Below, piece by piece: positions 1 to 6,058 of a stretch of DNA of 8,279 nucleotides (position 1 is its first letter; every line of letters starts with the position of its first letter). The DNA is from Paracoccaceae bacterium (lineage in GTDB: Bacteria; Pseudomonadota; Alphaproteobacteria; Rhodobacterales; Rhodobacteraceae), in NCBI GenBank assembly GCA_002400675.1, contig NVQY01000107.1, positions 1 to 8,279 of the forward strand, in the 5' to 3' direction. Position numbers and translations under genes: made by a program. The notes below the pieces were generated by a model. That model did not search any database. It was not told where the DNA came from and saw only the letters and a program-made list of their open reading frames with translations.

Positions 1-79
1 GTTGATCGGCCTGGCCTCAAGCGGCCCCCACTCCAATGGCTATTCGCTGATTCGTAAAATACTTGAAGTGAATGACGTC
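1..79 (+). pseudogene. purM: purM internal fragment (phosphoribosylformylglycinamidine cyclo-ligase), cut at both ends
   Basis: The frame starting at base 2 reads IGLASSGPHSNGYSLIRKI followed by LEVNDV. This is the highly conserved internal PurM (AIR synthetase) block around the SSGPHSNGYSL motif; PurM closes the imidazole ring in purine synthesis. About 26 codons remain. Upstream is cut by the window edge. Downstream, the PurM reading stops making sense at about base 80, where the next bases belong to an mttB-like gene read from the other strand. As I recall the family, SSGPHSNGYSLIRKI is typical of beta/gammaproteobacterial PurM, while Rhodobacteraceae usually have a form like ASDGVHSNGYS. 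The piece is therefore probably foreign to the rest of the window: either transferred DNA or a chimeric assembly end. The match to PurM is strong; the cause of the truncation is unknown. Confidence 0.8.
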
Positions 80-80
80 A
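73..80. other. Breakpoint palindrome between purM and mttB fragments
   Basis: TGACGTCA is a perfect 8-bp palindrome lying exactly where the PurM reading (+ strand) ends and the MttB reading (- strand) ends. The true junction is somewhere in about 73-84, because both readings are plausible up to this point. The inner hexamer GACGTC is an AatII-type site. It may mark the join or may be chance. Confidence 0.5.
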
Positions 81-81
81 A

Positions 82-342
82 TCGTTCGCCTTCGATTTGC
101 GCCCCGGCCGCGCGCCAGCGTTCCAGCGCCGGGGCGTTGTTGACAAAGTTCACGCCAATCTCGGCCAGCACGGTTTCGGCGTTGGTCTCGATGATATCCA
201 GCGCCGCGTCGCTTAGCACTTCGAAATTGGGGATGTTGCGTTCGATGTATTTTGCGGTTTCGATCTTGACTGCCGTGCGTTCGGCGCGCCGCGCGGCACC
301 GCCGCCGCTGCGCGATCTGCGTCTTGTGGGAGCCTCTGACAT
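82..342 (-). pseudogene. MttB-family trimethylamine methyltransferase, N-terminal fragment only
   Basis: Read from the - strand, the protein starts MSEAPTRRRSRSGGG and continues with an alanine/arginine-rich leader. It then has a block containing NIPNFEVLSDAALDIIE and AEIGVNF, the typical N-terminus of the trimethylamine methyltransferase (MttB/MtgB-like) proteins common in Rhodobacteraceae. These enzymes move a methyl group from methylated amines to a corrinoid protein. I chose ATG at 342 because GGAA (351-354) sits 8 bases upstream; ATG at 348 is too close to it. The family is about 500 residues long, but only ~87 codons look genuine: after GAQIEGER the frame enters the purM-like DNA and stops at 40-42. 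The catalytic barrel is absent, so no activity is expected from this copy as written. It could be a true pseudogene or a full gene broken by misassembly. Substrate cannot be told from this part. Confidence 0.75.
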
Positions 343-411
343 ATCCATATTTCCGTTTTGAAAAGCCGTTGACCACAGGGATACCCCGCGCGCGCCCCCG
401 CATTGGTCAGG

Positions 412-461
412 ATAACGGCCATTCCGGGGGAAAAGCGACATTTGCCACGAATGGCGGTTAT
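412..461. repeat. Inverted repeat, 13-base arms with one mismatch
   Basis: The left arm ATAACGGCCATTC (412-424) is the reverse complement of the right arm GAATGGCGGTTAT (449-461) except at one position. The 24-base spacer has no obvious pairing. It lies 70-120 bases upstream of the mttB-like start. It could be an operator for a dimeric regulator or a transcript hairpin. I do not recognise it as the site of a named regulator. Confidence 0.55.
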
Positions 462-484
462 TTTCGCGGTCAATATCGCGAAAA
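461..484. promoter_or_regulatory. Perfect 8-8-8 dyad, candidate operator
   Basis: TTTTCGCG (461-468) and CGCGAAAA (477-484) are perfect 8-base inverted arms around an 8-base spacer (GTCAATAT). The arms are in the usual size range for a dimeric helix-turn-helix regulator, and the dyad begins on the last base of the preceding inverted repeat. The region is between divergent genes, fitting a shared operator. The binding protein is unknown. It is not followed by a T run on either strand that would make it a convincing terminator. Confidence 0.45.
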
Positions 485-493
485 CCCCTTAAT

Positions 494-514
494 ATGTGTG
501 GCTTTTCGACACAT
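494..514. promoter_or_regulatory. Short dyad ATGTGT-N9-ACACAT
   Basis: Six-base arms ATGTGT (494-499) and ACACAT (509-514) are perfectly inverted around GGCTTTTCG. This is weaker than the two repeats just upstream and could be chance, but it continues the same cluster in the A/T-rich part of the intergenic region. Confidence 0.3.
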
Positions 515-680
515 CACATTCAATTTACCAAACATATTGGTGACAGAATGCATTTTCATGCTTTAACAATATTACATCAGCCACGGGGCAGGCGCAATAA
601 TCAGCCAAATAATCGCCGATTCCTGTTGGGAAATATATGGCCGCGCTAAACGACCCGCTTGAGGTCAAATGCGCCGCCAC

Positions 681-686
681 GGGGAG
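681..686 (+). promoter_or_regulatory. Ribosome binding site of the fadL-type gene
   Basis: GGGGAG lies 7 bases before ATG 694. It decides the start against the longer frame that opens at ATG 637, and it places the signal peptide at the very N-terminus. Confidence 0.7.
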
Positions 687-693
687 ACTTTGG

Positions 694-1977
694 ATGATCA
701 AATTAACCAACGCGCCAAAACTGGCGACAGCGGCGGCCACACTGGCCCTTGGCGGTCTGTTGCTGGCCACGCCGGCGCAGGCCACATCGGGATATTTCTC
801 AAACGGGTACGGGCCCAAGTCCAAGGGACTTTCGGGGGCCGCGGTGGCCCTGCCCACAGGCGTAATGGGAATCGCCGTGAACCCGGCCTTTGGCACACGG
901 GTCGGCAATAGCGCGGAAATGTGCCTGACGGTGTTTTCCCCCAATCGCGGCTTTACCGTTGGCGGCGCGGGGCCGGTCACGCCGGGCACCTACAAGAGCG
1001 ACAACGACGTGTTCTTTGTTCCCTGCGGCGGGGCCAATTTCCGCATCAATGACCGCAGCACCTTTGGCTTTACCATATTGGGCAACGGCGGGATGAACAC
1101 CGAATACCCGGCCAACGCCTTTACCGGGCCGTTTGTCCCGGCCGGGCCGACGGGGACCGCGCCGCTTGGGGTCAATCTGGAGCAACTTTTCATCTCGGCC
1201 AGCTATTCCTTTGACGTCAACAACCGGCTTTCCTTAGGCATCGCGCCGACGTTTGCGCTGCAACGGTTCAGCGCCACGGGGCTAGAGGCATTTGCGCCGT
1301 TTTCGTCCAGCCCGGGCAACCTGTCCAACAACGGCGACGACTGGTCGACCGGGTTTGGCCTGAATTTGGGACTGGTCTATCAGGCCTCGCCCGAGTGGAT
1401 GCTGGGCGGTGCTTACCGGACCAAGATGTACATGAGCGAATTTGACCGCTACGCCGGATTGTTCGCCGAACAGGGCGATTTCGACATTCCGGCCTCATTG
1501 ACACTTGGCGCGGCGTATACACCAAAGAACAACAGCGCACTGACGCTGACGGCGGAATACCAGCGGATTTTCTACAATGATGTGGCGGCGATTGCCAACA
1601 GCGGCGCGGTTCTTGCAACGCCGTTCGGGGCCGATAACGGGCCCGGTTTCGGCTGGAGCGATATGGACGTGGTGCGCATCGCCGCCCAGTATCAGGCCAA
1701 TGACAAGCTGACCCTGCGCGGCGGCATCACCTATAATTCCGACTTTATCGAAAGCAATCAGGTGCTGCTGAACACGTTGGCCCCGGCGACGATCCGTTGG
1801 CATGCCTCTATTGGCGCGACGTTGAAGATGGACAATGGTTGGGATTTCACCGCCGCCTATACCCATGCGTTCAACGCCGATAAATCCGGGGCCAACCAGA
1901 CCCCCGGTTTTGGCCAGCCCGTCACCCTAAGCATGTATCAGAACGAAGTGACGTTCGGGTTTTCCAGGGCCTGGTAA
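694..1977 (+). CDS. FadL/OmpP1/TodX-family outer-membrane transport protein
   Basis: A predicted 427-residue outer-membrane beta-barrel for uptake of hydrophobic molecules such as long-chain fatty acids. Residues 1-30 form a signal peptide (MIKLTNAPKL, a hydrophobic Ala/Leu core, then TPAQA before the mature TSGYFSNGYG). Next comes the FadL-family plug region with GLSGAAVALPTGVMGIAVNP; NPA at 63-65 is the family signature. The rest is alternating beta-strand sequence with Gly/Asn/Asp turns. It ends FGFSRAW: a terminal aromatic residue is the usual recognition signal for the barrel-assembly machinery. The length fits the family (about 400-450). Two cysteines (77, 111) in the exported part could form a disulfide. 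The start is fixed by GGGGAG and the signal peptide. The gene appears monocistronic, with a hairpin after the stop. The specific substrate cannot be read from sequence; fatty acids are the default family assumption. Confidence 0.88.
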   Translation: MIKLTNAPKLATAAATLALGGLLLATPAQATSGYFSNGYGPKSKGLSGAAVALPTGVMGIAVNPAFGTRVGNSAEMCLTVFSPNRGFTVGGAGPVTPGTYKSDNDVFFVPCGGANFRINDRSTFGFTILGNGGMNTEYPANAFTGPFVPAGPTGTAPLGVNLEQLFISASYSFDVNNRLSLGIAPTFALQRFSATGLEAFAPFSSSPGNLSNNGDDWSTGFGLNLGLVYQASPEWMLGGAYRTKMYMSEFDRYAGLFAEQGDFDIPASLTLGAAYTPKNNSALTLTAEYQRIFYNDVAAIANSGAVLATPFGADNGPGFGWSDMDVVRIAAQYQANDKLTLRGGITYNSDFIESNQVLLNTLAPATIRWHASIGATLKMDNGWDFTAAYTHAFNADKSGANQTPGFGQPVTLSMYQNEVTFGFSRAW

Positions 1978-1987
1978 ACTCTGACAG

Positions 1988-2016
1988 GGTGTTCGCCCTA
2001 CCTGAGGGCGGGCACC
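1988..2016 (+). terminator. Strong hairpin after the fadL-type gene
   Basis: Bases 1988-1999 (GGTGTTCGCCCT) pair with 2005-2016 (AGGGCGGGCACC): 12 pairs, two of them G-U, around the loop ACCTG. It begins 11 bases after the fadL-type stop codon. No T run follows, so it is either a terminator lacking the canonical tail, an mRNA 3' end stabiliser, or a structured element in the guaA leader. Confidence 0.55.
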
Positions 2017-2030
2017 ACTTGCGAAAACAT

Positions 2031-2054
2031 TGCCCGGGCGCTATTTGCCGGGCA
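2031..2054 (+). promoter_or_regulatory. Hairpin overlapping the guaA start codon
   Basis: TGCCCG (2031-2036) pairs with CGGGCA (2049-2054), extended by one more G-C pair. The last paired base is the A of the ATG at 2054. No clear Shine-Dalgarno sequence is visible between this hairpin and the start, so it may limit initiation or simply reflect GC-rich DNA. This is seen in the sequence; any regulatory role is inference. Confidence 0.3.
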
Positions 2055-3643
2055 TGAAAACCACATCCTCCCCCGCCTCATCTTCGCCAGCCTCGCATGA
2101 CCGCCTGTTGATCATCGACTTTGGTAGTCAGGTCACCCAGCTGATCGCGCGCCGTTTGCGCGAACTGAATGTCTATTGCGAAATCCACCCCTATCAAGCC
2201 GTCACCGCAGACATGATCCGCGCCATGGCCCCGCGTGCGGTGATCCTGTCAGGCGGTCCCGATTCGGTCACCCGCGAGGGCAGCCCGCGCGCGCCGCAAG
2301 AACTGTTCGACATGGGCCTGCCGATCCTTGGCATCTGTTATGGCCAGCAAGTGATGATGCAGCAACTTGGCGGCAAGGTCGAAACCGGTCACGGTACAGC
2401 CGAGTTTGGCCGCGCGTTTGTGACGCCGGACGCCAAATCGCTGGACCTGTTGCAGGGGTGGTTTAGCGAGGACAAAGAACAGGTCTGGATGAGCCACGGC
2501 GACCACGTCAGCGAAATCGCCCCCGGTTTTGACGTCTACGGCACCTCGCCCAACGCGCCATTTGCCATCACCGCCGACGCGTCGCGGCATTTCTATGCGG
2601 TACAGTTCCACCCAGAAGTCCACCACACCCCAAACGGCGCGAAACTATACGAGAATTTCGTGCGTATCGCAGGCTTTACCGGTGACTGGACCATGGGGGC
2701 CTACCGCGAAGAAGCGATCCGCACCATCCGCGAACAGGTGGGCGACAAAAACGTGATCTGCGGGCTGTCGGGCGGGGTCGATTCGTCCGTTGCCGCCGTA
2801 TTGATCCACGAGGCGATCGGCGATCAGCTAACCTGCGTGTTTGTCGATCACGGCTTGCTGCGCAAAGGCGAGGCCGAAGAGGTCGTGACCATGTTCCGCG
2901 ACCATTACAACATGCCGCTGATCCACGCCGACGAACAGGAATTGTTCCTTGGCGCGCTTGACGGCCAAAGCGACCCGGAAACCAAACGCAAGATCATCGG
3001 TGGCCTGTTTATTGATGTGTTCCAGAAACACGCCGACGCCATCGAGGGCGCGGAATTCCTGGCGCAAGGCACGCTGTATCCCGATGTGATCGAATCGGTG
3101 TCCTTTAGTGGCGGGCCGTCCGTCACCATCAAATCACACCACAATGTCGGTGGATTGCCGGAAAAGATGGGCCTGAAACTGGTCGAACCCCTGCGCGAGT
3201 TGTTCAAGGACGAAGTGCGCGCGTTGGGCCGCGAACTGGGCCTGCCCGCGTCGTTCATTGGCCGCCACCCGTTCCCCGGACCGGGGCTGGCGATCCGTTG
3301 TCCGGGCGAGATCACCCGCGAAAAGCTGGGTATCCTGCGCGAGGCCGACGCGGTGTTCATCGACCAAATCCGCAAACACGGGCTGTATGACGAAATCTGG
3401 CAGGCGTTTGTCGCTATTCTGCCGGTACGCACGGTTGGCGTGATGGGCGACGGGCGCACCTATGATTTCGCCTGTGCGCTGCGCGCGGTAACTTCCGTGG
3501 ATGGCATGACGGCGGATTATTACCCGTTCGAGCATGATTTCCTTGGCGAAACCGCCACGCGCATCATCAACGAAGTCAAAGGCATCAATCGGGTGACGTA
3601 CGACATTACGTCCAAGCCGCCGGGTACGATTGAGTGGGAATGA
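2054..3643 (+). CDS. guaA: GMP synthase (glutamine-hydrolysing)
   Basis: Converts XMP to GMP using glutamine and ATP, the last step of guanine nucleotide synthesis; cytosolic. The 529-residue protein has the full two-part layout. The class I glutamine amidotransferase domain starts [20 protein letters not shown]; its nucleophile Cys95 is in GICYGQQ, and His186 and Glu188 in VQFHPEVHH complete the triad. The ATP-pyrophosphatase domain follows with the P-loop LSGGVDSSV (SGGVDSS at 239-245). The C-terminal dimerisation/XMP-binding domain ends in [11 protein letters not shown], the normal end of GuaA. ATG 2054 gives ~20 residues before the first strand. A TTG at 2030 would add 8 residues but has no better ribosome site. 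The gene stands alone, not beside guaB, and ends 4 bases from the stop of the oppositely directed gene. No missing residues were noticed. Confidence 0.97.
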   Translation: MKTTSSPASSSPASHDRLLIIDFGSQVTQLIARRLRELNVYCEIHPYQAVTADMIRAMAPRAVILSGGPDSVTREGSPRAPQELFDMGLPILGICYGQQVMMQQLGGKVETGHGTAEFGRAFVTPDAKSLDLLQGWFSEDKEQVWMSHGDHVSEIAPGFDVYGTSPNAPFAITADASRHFYAVQFHPEVHHTPNGAKLYENFVRIAGFTGDWTMGAYREEAIRTIREQVGDKNVICGLSGGVDSSVAAVLIHEAIGDQLTCVFVDHGLLRKGEAEEVVTMFRDHYNMPLIHADEQELFLGALDGQSDPETKRKIIGGLFIDVFQKHADAIEGAEFLAQGTLYPDVIESVSFSGGPSVTIKSHHNVGGLPEKMGLKLVEPLRELFKDEVRALGRELGLPASFIGRHPFPGPGLAIRCPGEITREKLGILREADAVFIDQIRKHGLYDEIWQAFVAILPVRTVGVMGDGRTYDFACALRAVTSVDGMTADYYPFEHDFLGETATRIINEVKGINRVTYDITSKPPGTIEWE

Positions 3644-3647
3644 CCGC

Positions 3648-4046
3648 TTAAGGATACTTGCGCCGGGCCGTGGCCTTGGCCAGAACCTTGCCGTTCTTCT
3701 TGGACTTGGCGGTGGCGGTCCATTCATAGGTGTGGGTGCCGTTCGGCGGACAGGGGCTTTTGTAGCTGAACGCCCCCGCCGGCGCGGTGCCATCGCCCGA
3801 CATTGCCACCCAACCGCCGCCGTGGTTATAGCCGGGCGCGTCCAGATCCTTTAGCCGGAACTGAACGATGGTGGTGCCCGCCGGCAGGCCGGTGACCTTG
3901 AAACGCGGGTTGCTCACCTTGTTGGGTGCCCCCGAGGTGCACAGTTTCAGCCCCGCCCAGTCAAACGTAAACTGCATCTGCGCCGCCGCCGGAGCGGCCA
4001 GCGTGCCGGCAAAAATCAAAGCCGAAAAAACCATTCTGAAAGACAT
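3648..4046 (-). CDS. Small exported PEBP-like (YbhB/YbcL, Raf-kinase-inhibitor-like) protein
   Basis: Predicted 132-residue exported protein. Residues 1-23 are a signal peptide (MSFRMVFSAL, a hydrophobic stretch, APAAAQ). The mature part has traces of the phosphatidylethanolamine-binding fold: KDLDAPGYNHGGGW at 66-79 resembles the DPDAP and HW ligand-pocket motifs, and SPCPPNGTHTYEW at 97-109 resembles the GPCPP-G-H-Y motif. It is shorter than usual bacterial members (about 150-190) and lacks the standard long middle section. Cys36 and Cys99 could form a periplasmic disulfide. I chose ATG 4046 because it puts the signal peptide first; an upstream TTG at 4079 adds only hydrophilic residues. 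It faces guaA tail-to-tail and is divergent from the transporter gene. Its ligand and role are unknown; family proteins bind phospholipid head groups or small anions, but that is not shown here. Confidence 0.72.
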   Translation of the reverse strand: MSFRMVFSALIFAGTLAAPAAAQMQFTFDWAGLKLCTSGAPNKVSNPRFKVTGLPAGTTIVQFRLKDLDAPGYNHGGGWVAMSGDGTAPAGAFSYKSPCPPNGTHTYEWTATAKSKKNGKVLAKATARRKYP

Positions 4047-4195
4047 GAAACCAACCCGTTGTTGTGAATTCTGCGCCAAGTCTAACGCCCAAAGCCCCGC
4101 CCCGACAAGACACGCGCGCGTGTAACCGCTTGACCCATCGCGGCGAATCTGGTCCTCGTTGGCACTTGGGGTCCTGCCCCTAAGAGAGGGCGCTT
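4047..4195. promoter_or_regulatory. Divergent promoter region between the PEBP-like gene and the transporter operon
   Basis: This 149-base gap must hold promoters for both directions, since the PEBP-like gene leaves leftward and the five-gene cluster rightward. TTGACC at 4130-4135 is a possible -35 element for the rightward cluster, but no good -10 follows at the right distance, so I do not place a promoter. GAGAGGG at 4184-4190, 5 bases before ATG 4196, is a clear ribosome binding site. Confidence 0.45.
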
Positions 4196-5080
4196 ATGCC
4201 AGCCAGCAACAACACCGCGCGCGCCGCCCTGTGGATGACCGGGGCGATTGCGTCGTTTTCATCCATGGCGGTGGCCGGGCGCGAGTTGGGCGGCAACCTA
4301 GATACCTTTGAAATCATGATGTATCGCAGCTTTGTCGGGTTGGTCATTGTCTGCATCCTGCTAAGCGTCACCCGGCAATGGTCCACCGTCACCACCGCGC
4401 GGATGGGCACCCATCTGATCCGCAACATGGCGCATTTCACCGGCCAGAACCTGTGGTTCTTTGCGGTCACGGTGATCCCGCTGGCGCAGGTGTTCGCGCT
4501 TGAATTTACCTCTCCGCTTTGGGTGGTGGTGCTGGCCCCGCTACTATTGGGCGAACGCCTGACGCCGGTGCGGGCGCTGTCGGCGTTGCTGGGCTTTGTC
4601 GGCATCCTGATCGTCACCCGCCCCAGCCCGGATGCAATCAACGCAGGTGTGATCACGGCGGCCAGTTCGGCGATCTTCTTTGCCATCACCATGATGCTGA
4701 CCAAGCAACTGACCCGCACGCAAAGCATCGCCAACATCCTGTTCTGGCTGACATTAATGCAGGCGTTTATGGGCCTTGCCACAGCCGGCATCGACGGTGA
4801 AATCTCGGTGCCCGACGCGCAGGCGCTGCCATGGGTGGTGCTGATCGGGCTGGCCGGACTGACGGCGCATTACTGTCTGACCAACGCGCTGGCCATTGCG
4901 CCGGCCACCATCGTCGCGCCGCTTGATTTCGCCCGCCTGCCGGTGATCGCGGTGGTCGGCATGGTGCTGTACCAAGAGGCGCTGGATGTGTGGGTGCTGA
5001 TCGGCGCGCTGGTGATATTTGGCGGCAATTATCTGAACATCCTGTCGCAAACCCGCAGGAAACGGGTCGCGAAGCCATGA
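4196..5080 (+). CDS. DMT-superfamily (EamA) transporter, first of a tandem pair
   Basis: A 294-residue inner-membrane protein of the drug/metabolite transporter superfamily. It has two EamA repeats, roughly residues 10-140 and 150-285, each with about five hydrophobic helices, giving the usual 10-segment layout. Family features visible are the first-repeat end LLLGERLTPVRALSALLGFVGIL, split here as LLLGERLTPV then ALLGFVGILIV, and the matching second-repeat stretch LDFARLPVIAVVG with LYQEALDVWVLIGALVI. The C-terminus is short and basic (TRRKRVAKP), fitting the cytosolic side. The start has GAGAGGG 5 bases upstream. It is the first gene of a co-directional cluster. EamA members move amino acids, S-adenosylmethionine, riboflavin, sugars or drugs, and the sequence alone does not tell which. 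A link to methionine or SAM through nearby metA is only a guess. Confidence 0.88.
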   Translation: MPASNNTARAALWMTGAIASFSSMAVAGRELGGNLDTFEIMMYRSFVGLVIVCILLSVTRQWSTVTTARMGTHLIRNMAHFTGQNLWFFAVTVIPLAQVFALEFTSPLWVVVLAPLLLGERLTPVRALSALLGFVGILIVTRPSPDAINAGVITAASSAIFFAITMMLTKQLTRTQSIANILFWLTLMQAFMGLATAGIDGEISVPDAQALPWVVLIGLAGLTAHYCLTNALAIAPATIVAPLDFARLPVIAVVGMVLYQEALDVWVLIGALVIFGGNYLNILSQTRRKRVAKP

Positions 5081-5102
5081 CCCATCACGCTAGACCCCCG
5101 TC

Positions 5103-5999
5103 ATGAGCACACAAAAATCCCTTTCCCCGCGCGCATGGGGCGAACTTTCGCTGCTGGCCCTGATCTGGGGCGGCGCATTTATGACCACCCGCGTTGTGCT
5201 GAACGAAGTGCCGGTGGTGACGCTGGTTCTGCACCGCACATTCTGGGCGGCGCTGGTGCTGTGGGGTTATGTGTTTCTGCGCGGCCTGCCCCTGCCCCGC
5301 GACTGGCGCATCTGGGGCGCGTTTCTGGTCATGGGCTTGCTGAACAACGTGATCCCGTTTGGCCTGATGGCGTGGGGGCAGTTAACGATTGAAAGCGGGC
5401 TGACCTCGATCCTCAACGCCACCACGGCGATTTTTGGCGTGCTGGTCGCGGCGCTGTTCTTTGGAGACGAACGCCTGACCCGGCGCAAAGCACTGGGCGT
5501 CGCGTTTGGCTTTTCCGGTGTGACCATTGCCATCGGCCTGTCCAACCTGACCACGTTTGACCCGCGATCACTGGCGCAATTGGCGGTGCTGGCCGGCACG
5601 CTGTTCTATGCGCTGGCAAGTGCCTGGGCGCGCGCCCGTCTGGGCGGCGTGGCACCGCAGATCGCCGCTGCGGGTATGCTAAGTGGGGCGTCGCTGATCC
5701 TGCTGCCGGCCGCGTGGCTGATCGACGGGCCGGTCAATTTCGACCTGACCCTGCGCACTTGGGGCGCGATTGGCTACCTGACGGTGATCGCCACCGCCGG
5801 GGCATTTTTGTTGTATTACCGGGTGCTGGCGCTGGCGGGCAGCGGCAATCTAATGCTGGTCACCCTGCTGATCCCGCCGGTGGCGATTGTCATCGGCGCG
5901 TTTGTACTGGACGAGGCGTTAAAGCCGCAGGCGTTCATCGGCTTTGCCTTGCTGGCGCTGGGGTTGCTGGTGCTGAACGGCGGCAAACGCGGCAAGTGA
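5103..5999 (+). CDS. DMT-superfamily (EamA) transporter, second of a tandem pair
   Basis: A 298-residue membrane protein with ten predicted hydrophobic segments in two EamA repeats. The first begins LSLLALIWGGAFMTTRVVL, a standard EamA opening (LIWG-FxxxR), and ends FGDERLTRRKALGVAFGFSG. The second ends LDEALKPQAFIGFALLALG. The start is 22 bases after the stop of the preceding transporter. No convincing Shine-Dalgarno precedes ATG 5103, so translation may depend on coupling to the upstream gene. The two neighbours share fold and length but differ throughout in wording, so they look like separate subfamilies placed together rather than a fresh duplication. I cannot tell whether they form a heterodimer, as the small four-helix SMR relatives do; full-length EamA proteins usually act alone. 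Substrate unknown. Confidence 0.88.
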   Translation: MSTQKSLSPRAWGELSLLALIWGGAFMTTRVVLNEVPVVTLVLHRTFWAALVLWGYVFLRGLPLPRDWRIWGAFLVMGLLNNVIPFGLMAWGQLTIESGLTSILNATTAIFGVLVAALFFGDERLTRRKALGVAFGFSGVTIAIGLSNLTTFDPRSLAQLAVLAGTLFYALASAWARARLGGVAPQIAAAGMLSGASLILLPAAWLIDGPVNFDLTLRTWGAIGYLTVIATAGAFLLYYRVLALAGSGNLMLVTLLIPPVAIVIGAFVLDEALKPQAFIGFALLALGLLVLNGGKRGK

Positions 6000-6046
6000 C
6001 TGGGTGATTGACCGCGCCCGCCCCGCTGGCTAGCAAGGGGCAAACA

Positions 6047-6052
6047 AGAGGG
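6047..6052 (+). promoter_or_regulatory. Ribosome binding site of the P-loop gene
   Basis: AGAGGG lies 6 bases before ATG 6059 and supports that start over the TTG at 6008, which has no such site and would add 17 residues of low-complexity sequence. Confidence 0.65.
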
Positions 6053-6058
6053 CGGCGG

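Larger units (their letters stand above)
343..693. other. Divergent intergenic region, no gene seen
   Basis: About 350 bases separate the start of the mttB fragment (- strand) from the fadL-type gene (+ strand). Open frames here have no recognisable protein and look like chance. The stretch from roughly 455 to 640 is clearly richer in A/T than the flanking genes, as expected for a promoter region. It contains three inverted repeats between 412 and 514, listed separately. A weak promoter guess for the downstream gene is GTGACA (540-545) and TTAACA (563-568) with 17 bases between; the match to the consensus is poor. An in-frame ATG at 637 has a GGGA before it, but it would put 19 hydrophilic residues in front of the signal peptide, so it is not used as the gene start. 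Confidence 0.6.

Noticed and set aside
550..561. GCAT-TTTC-ATGC small dyad near 550
   Set aside because: Only four paired bases per arm; expected by chance.
525..989. A 154-codon open frame on the - strand over the fadL-type 5' region
   Set aside because: It overlaps the signal peptide and plug region of a well-supported gene and its product has no recognisable motif; an antisense frame in GC-rich DNA.
3134..3793. A 219-codon - strand frame spanning guaA's end and the PEBP-like gene
   Set aside because: It is antisense to guaA's conserved C-terminal domains and out of frame with the PEBP-like gene. Arg/Pro/Ala-rich translation is typical of shadow frames.
4130..4158. TTGACC as a -35 element with a -10 about 17 bases on
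   Set aside because: The -35 half is good but the matching position reads TCCTCG, which is not a -10 element.
4180..4791. A 203-codon - strand frame antisense to the first transporter
   Set aside because: The opposite strand encodes a clear EamA protein with a good ribosome site; this frame has no motif or start signal.
6020..6041. GC-rich hairpin (GCCCC with GGGGC, small inner stem) before the P-loop gene
   Set aside because: The stem is short and bulged, has no T run, and lies in a 59-base gap of a likely operon; not enough to call a terminator.
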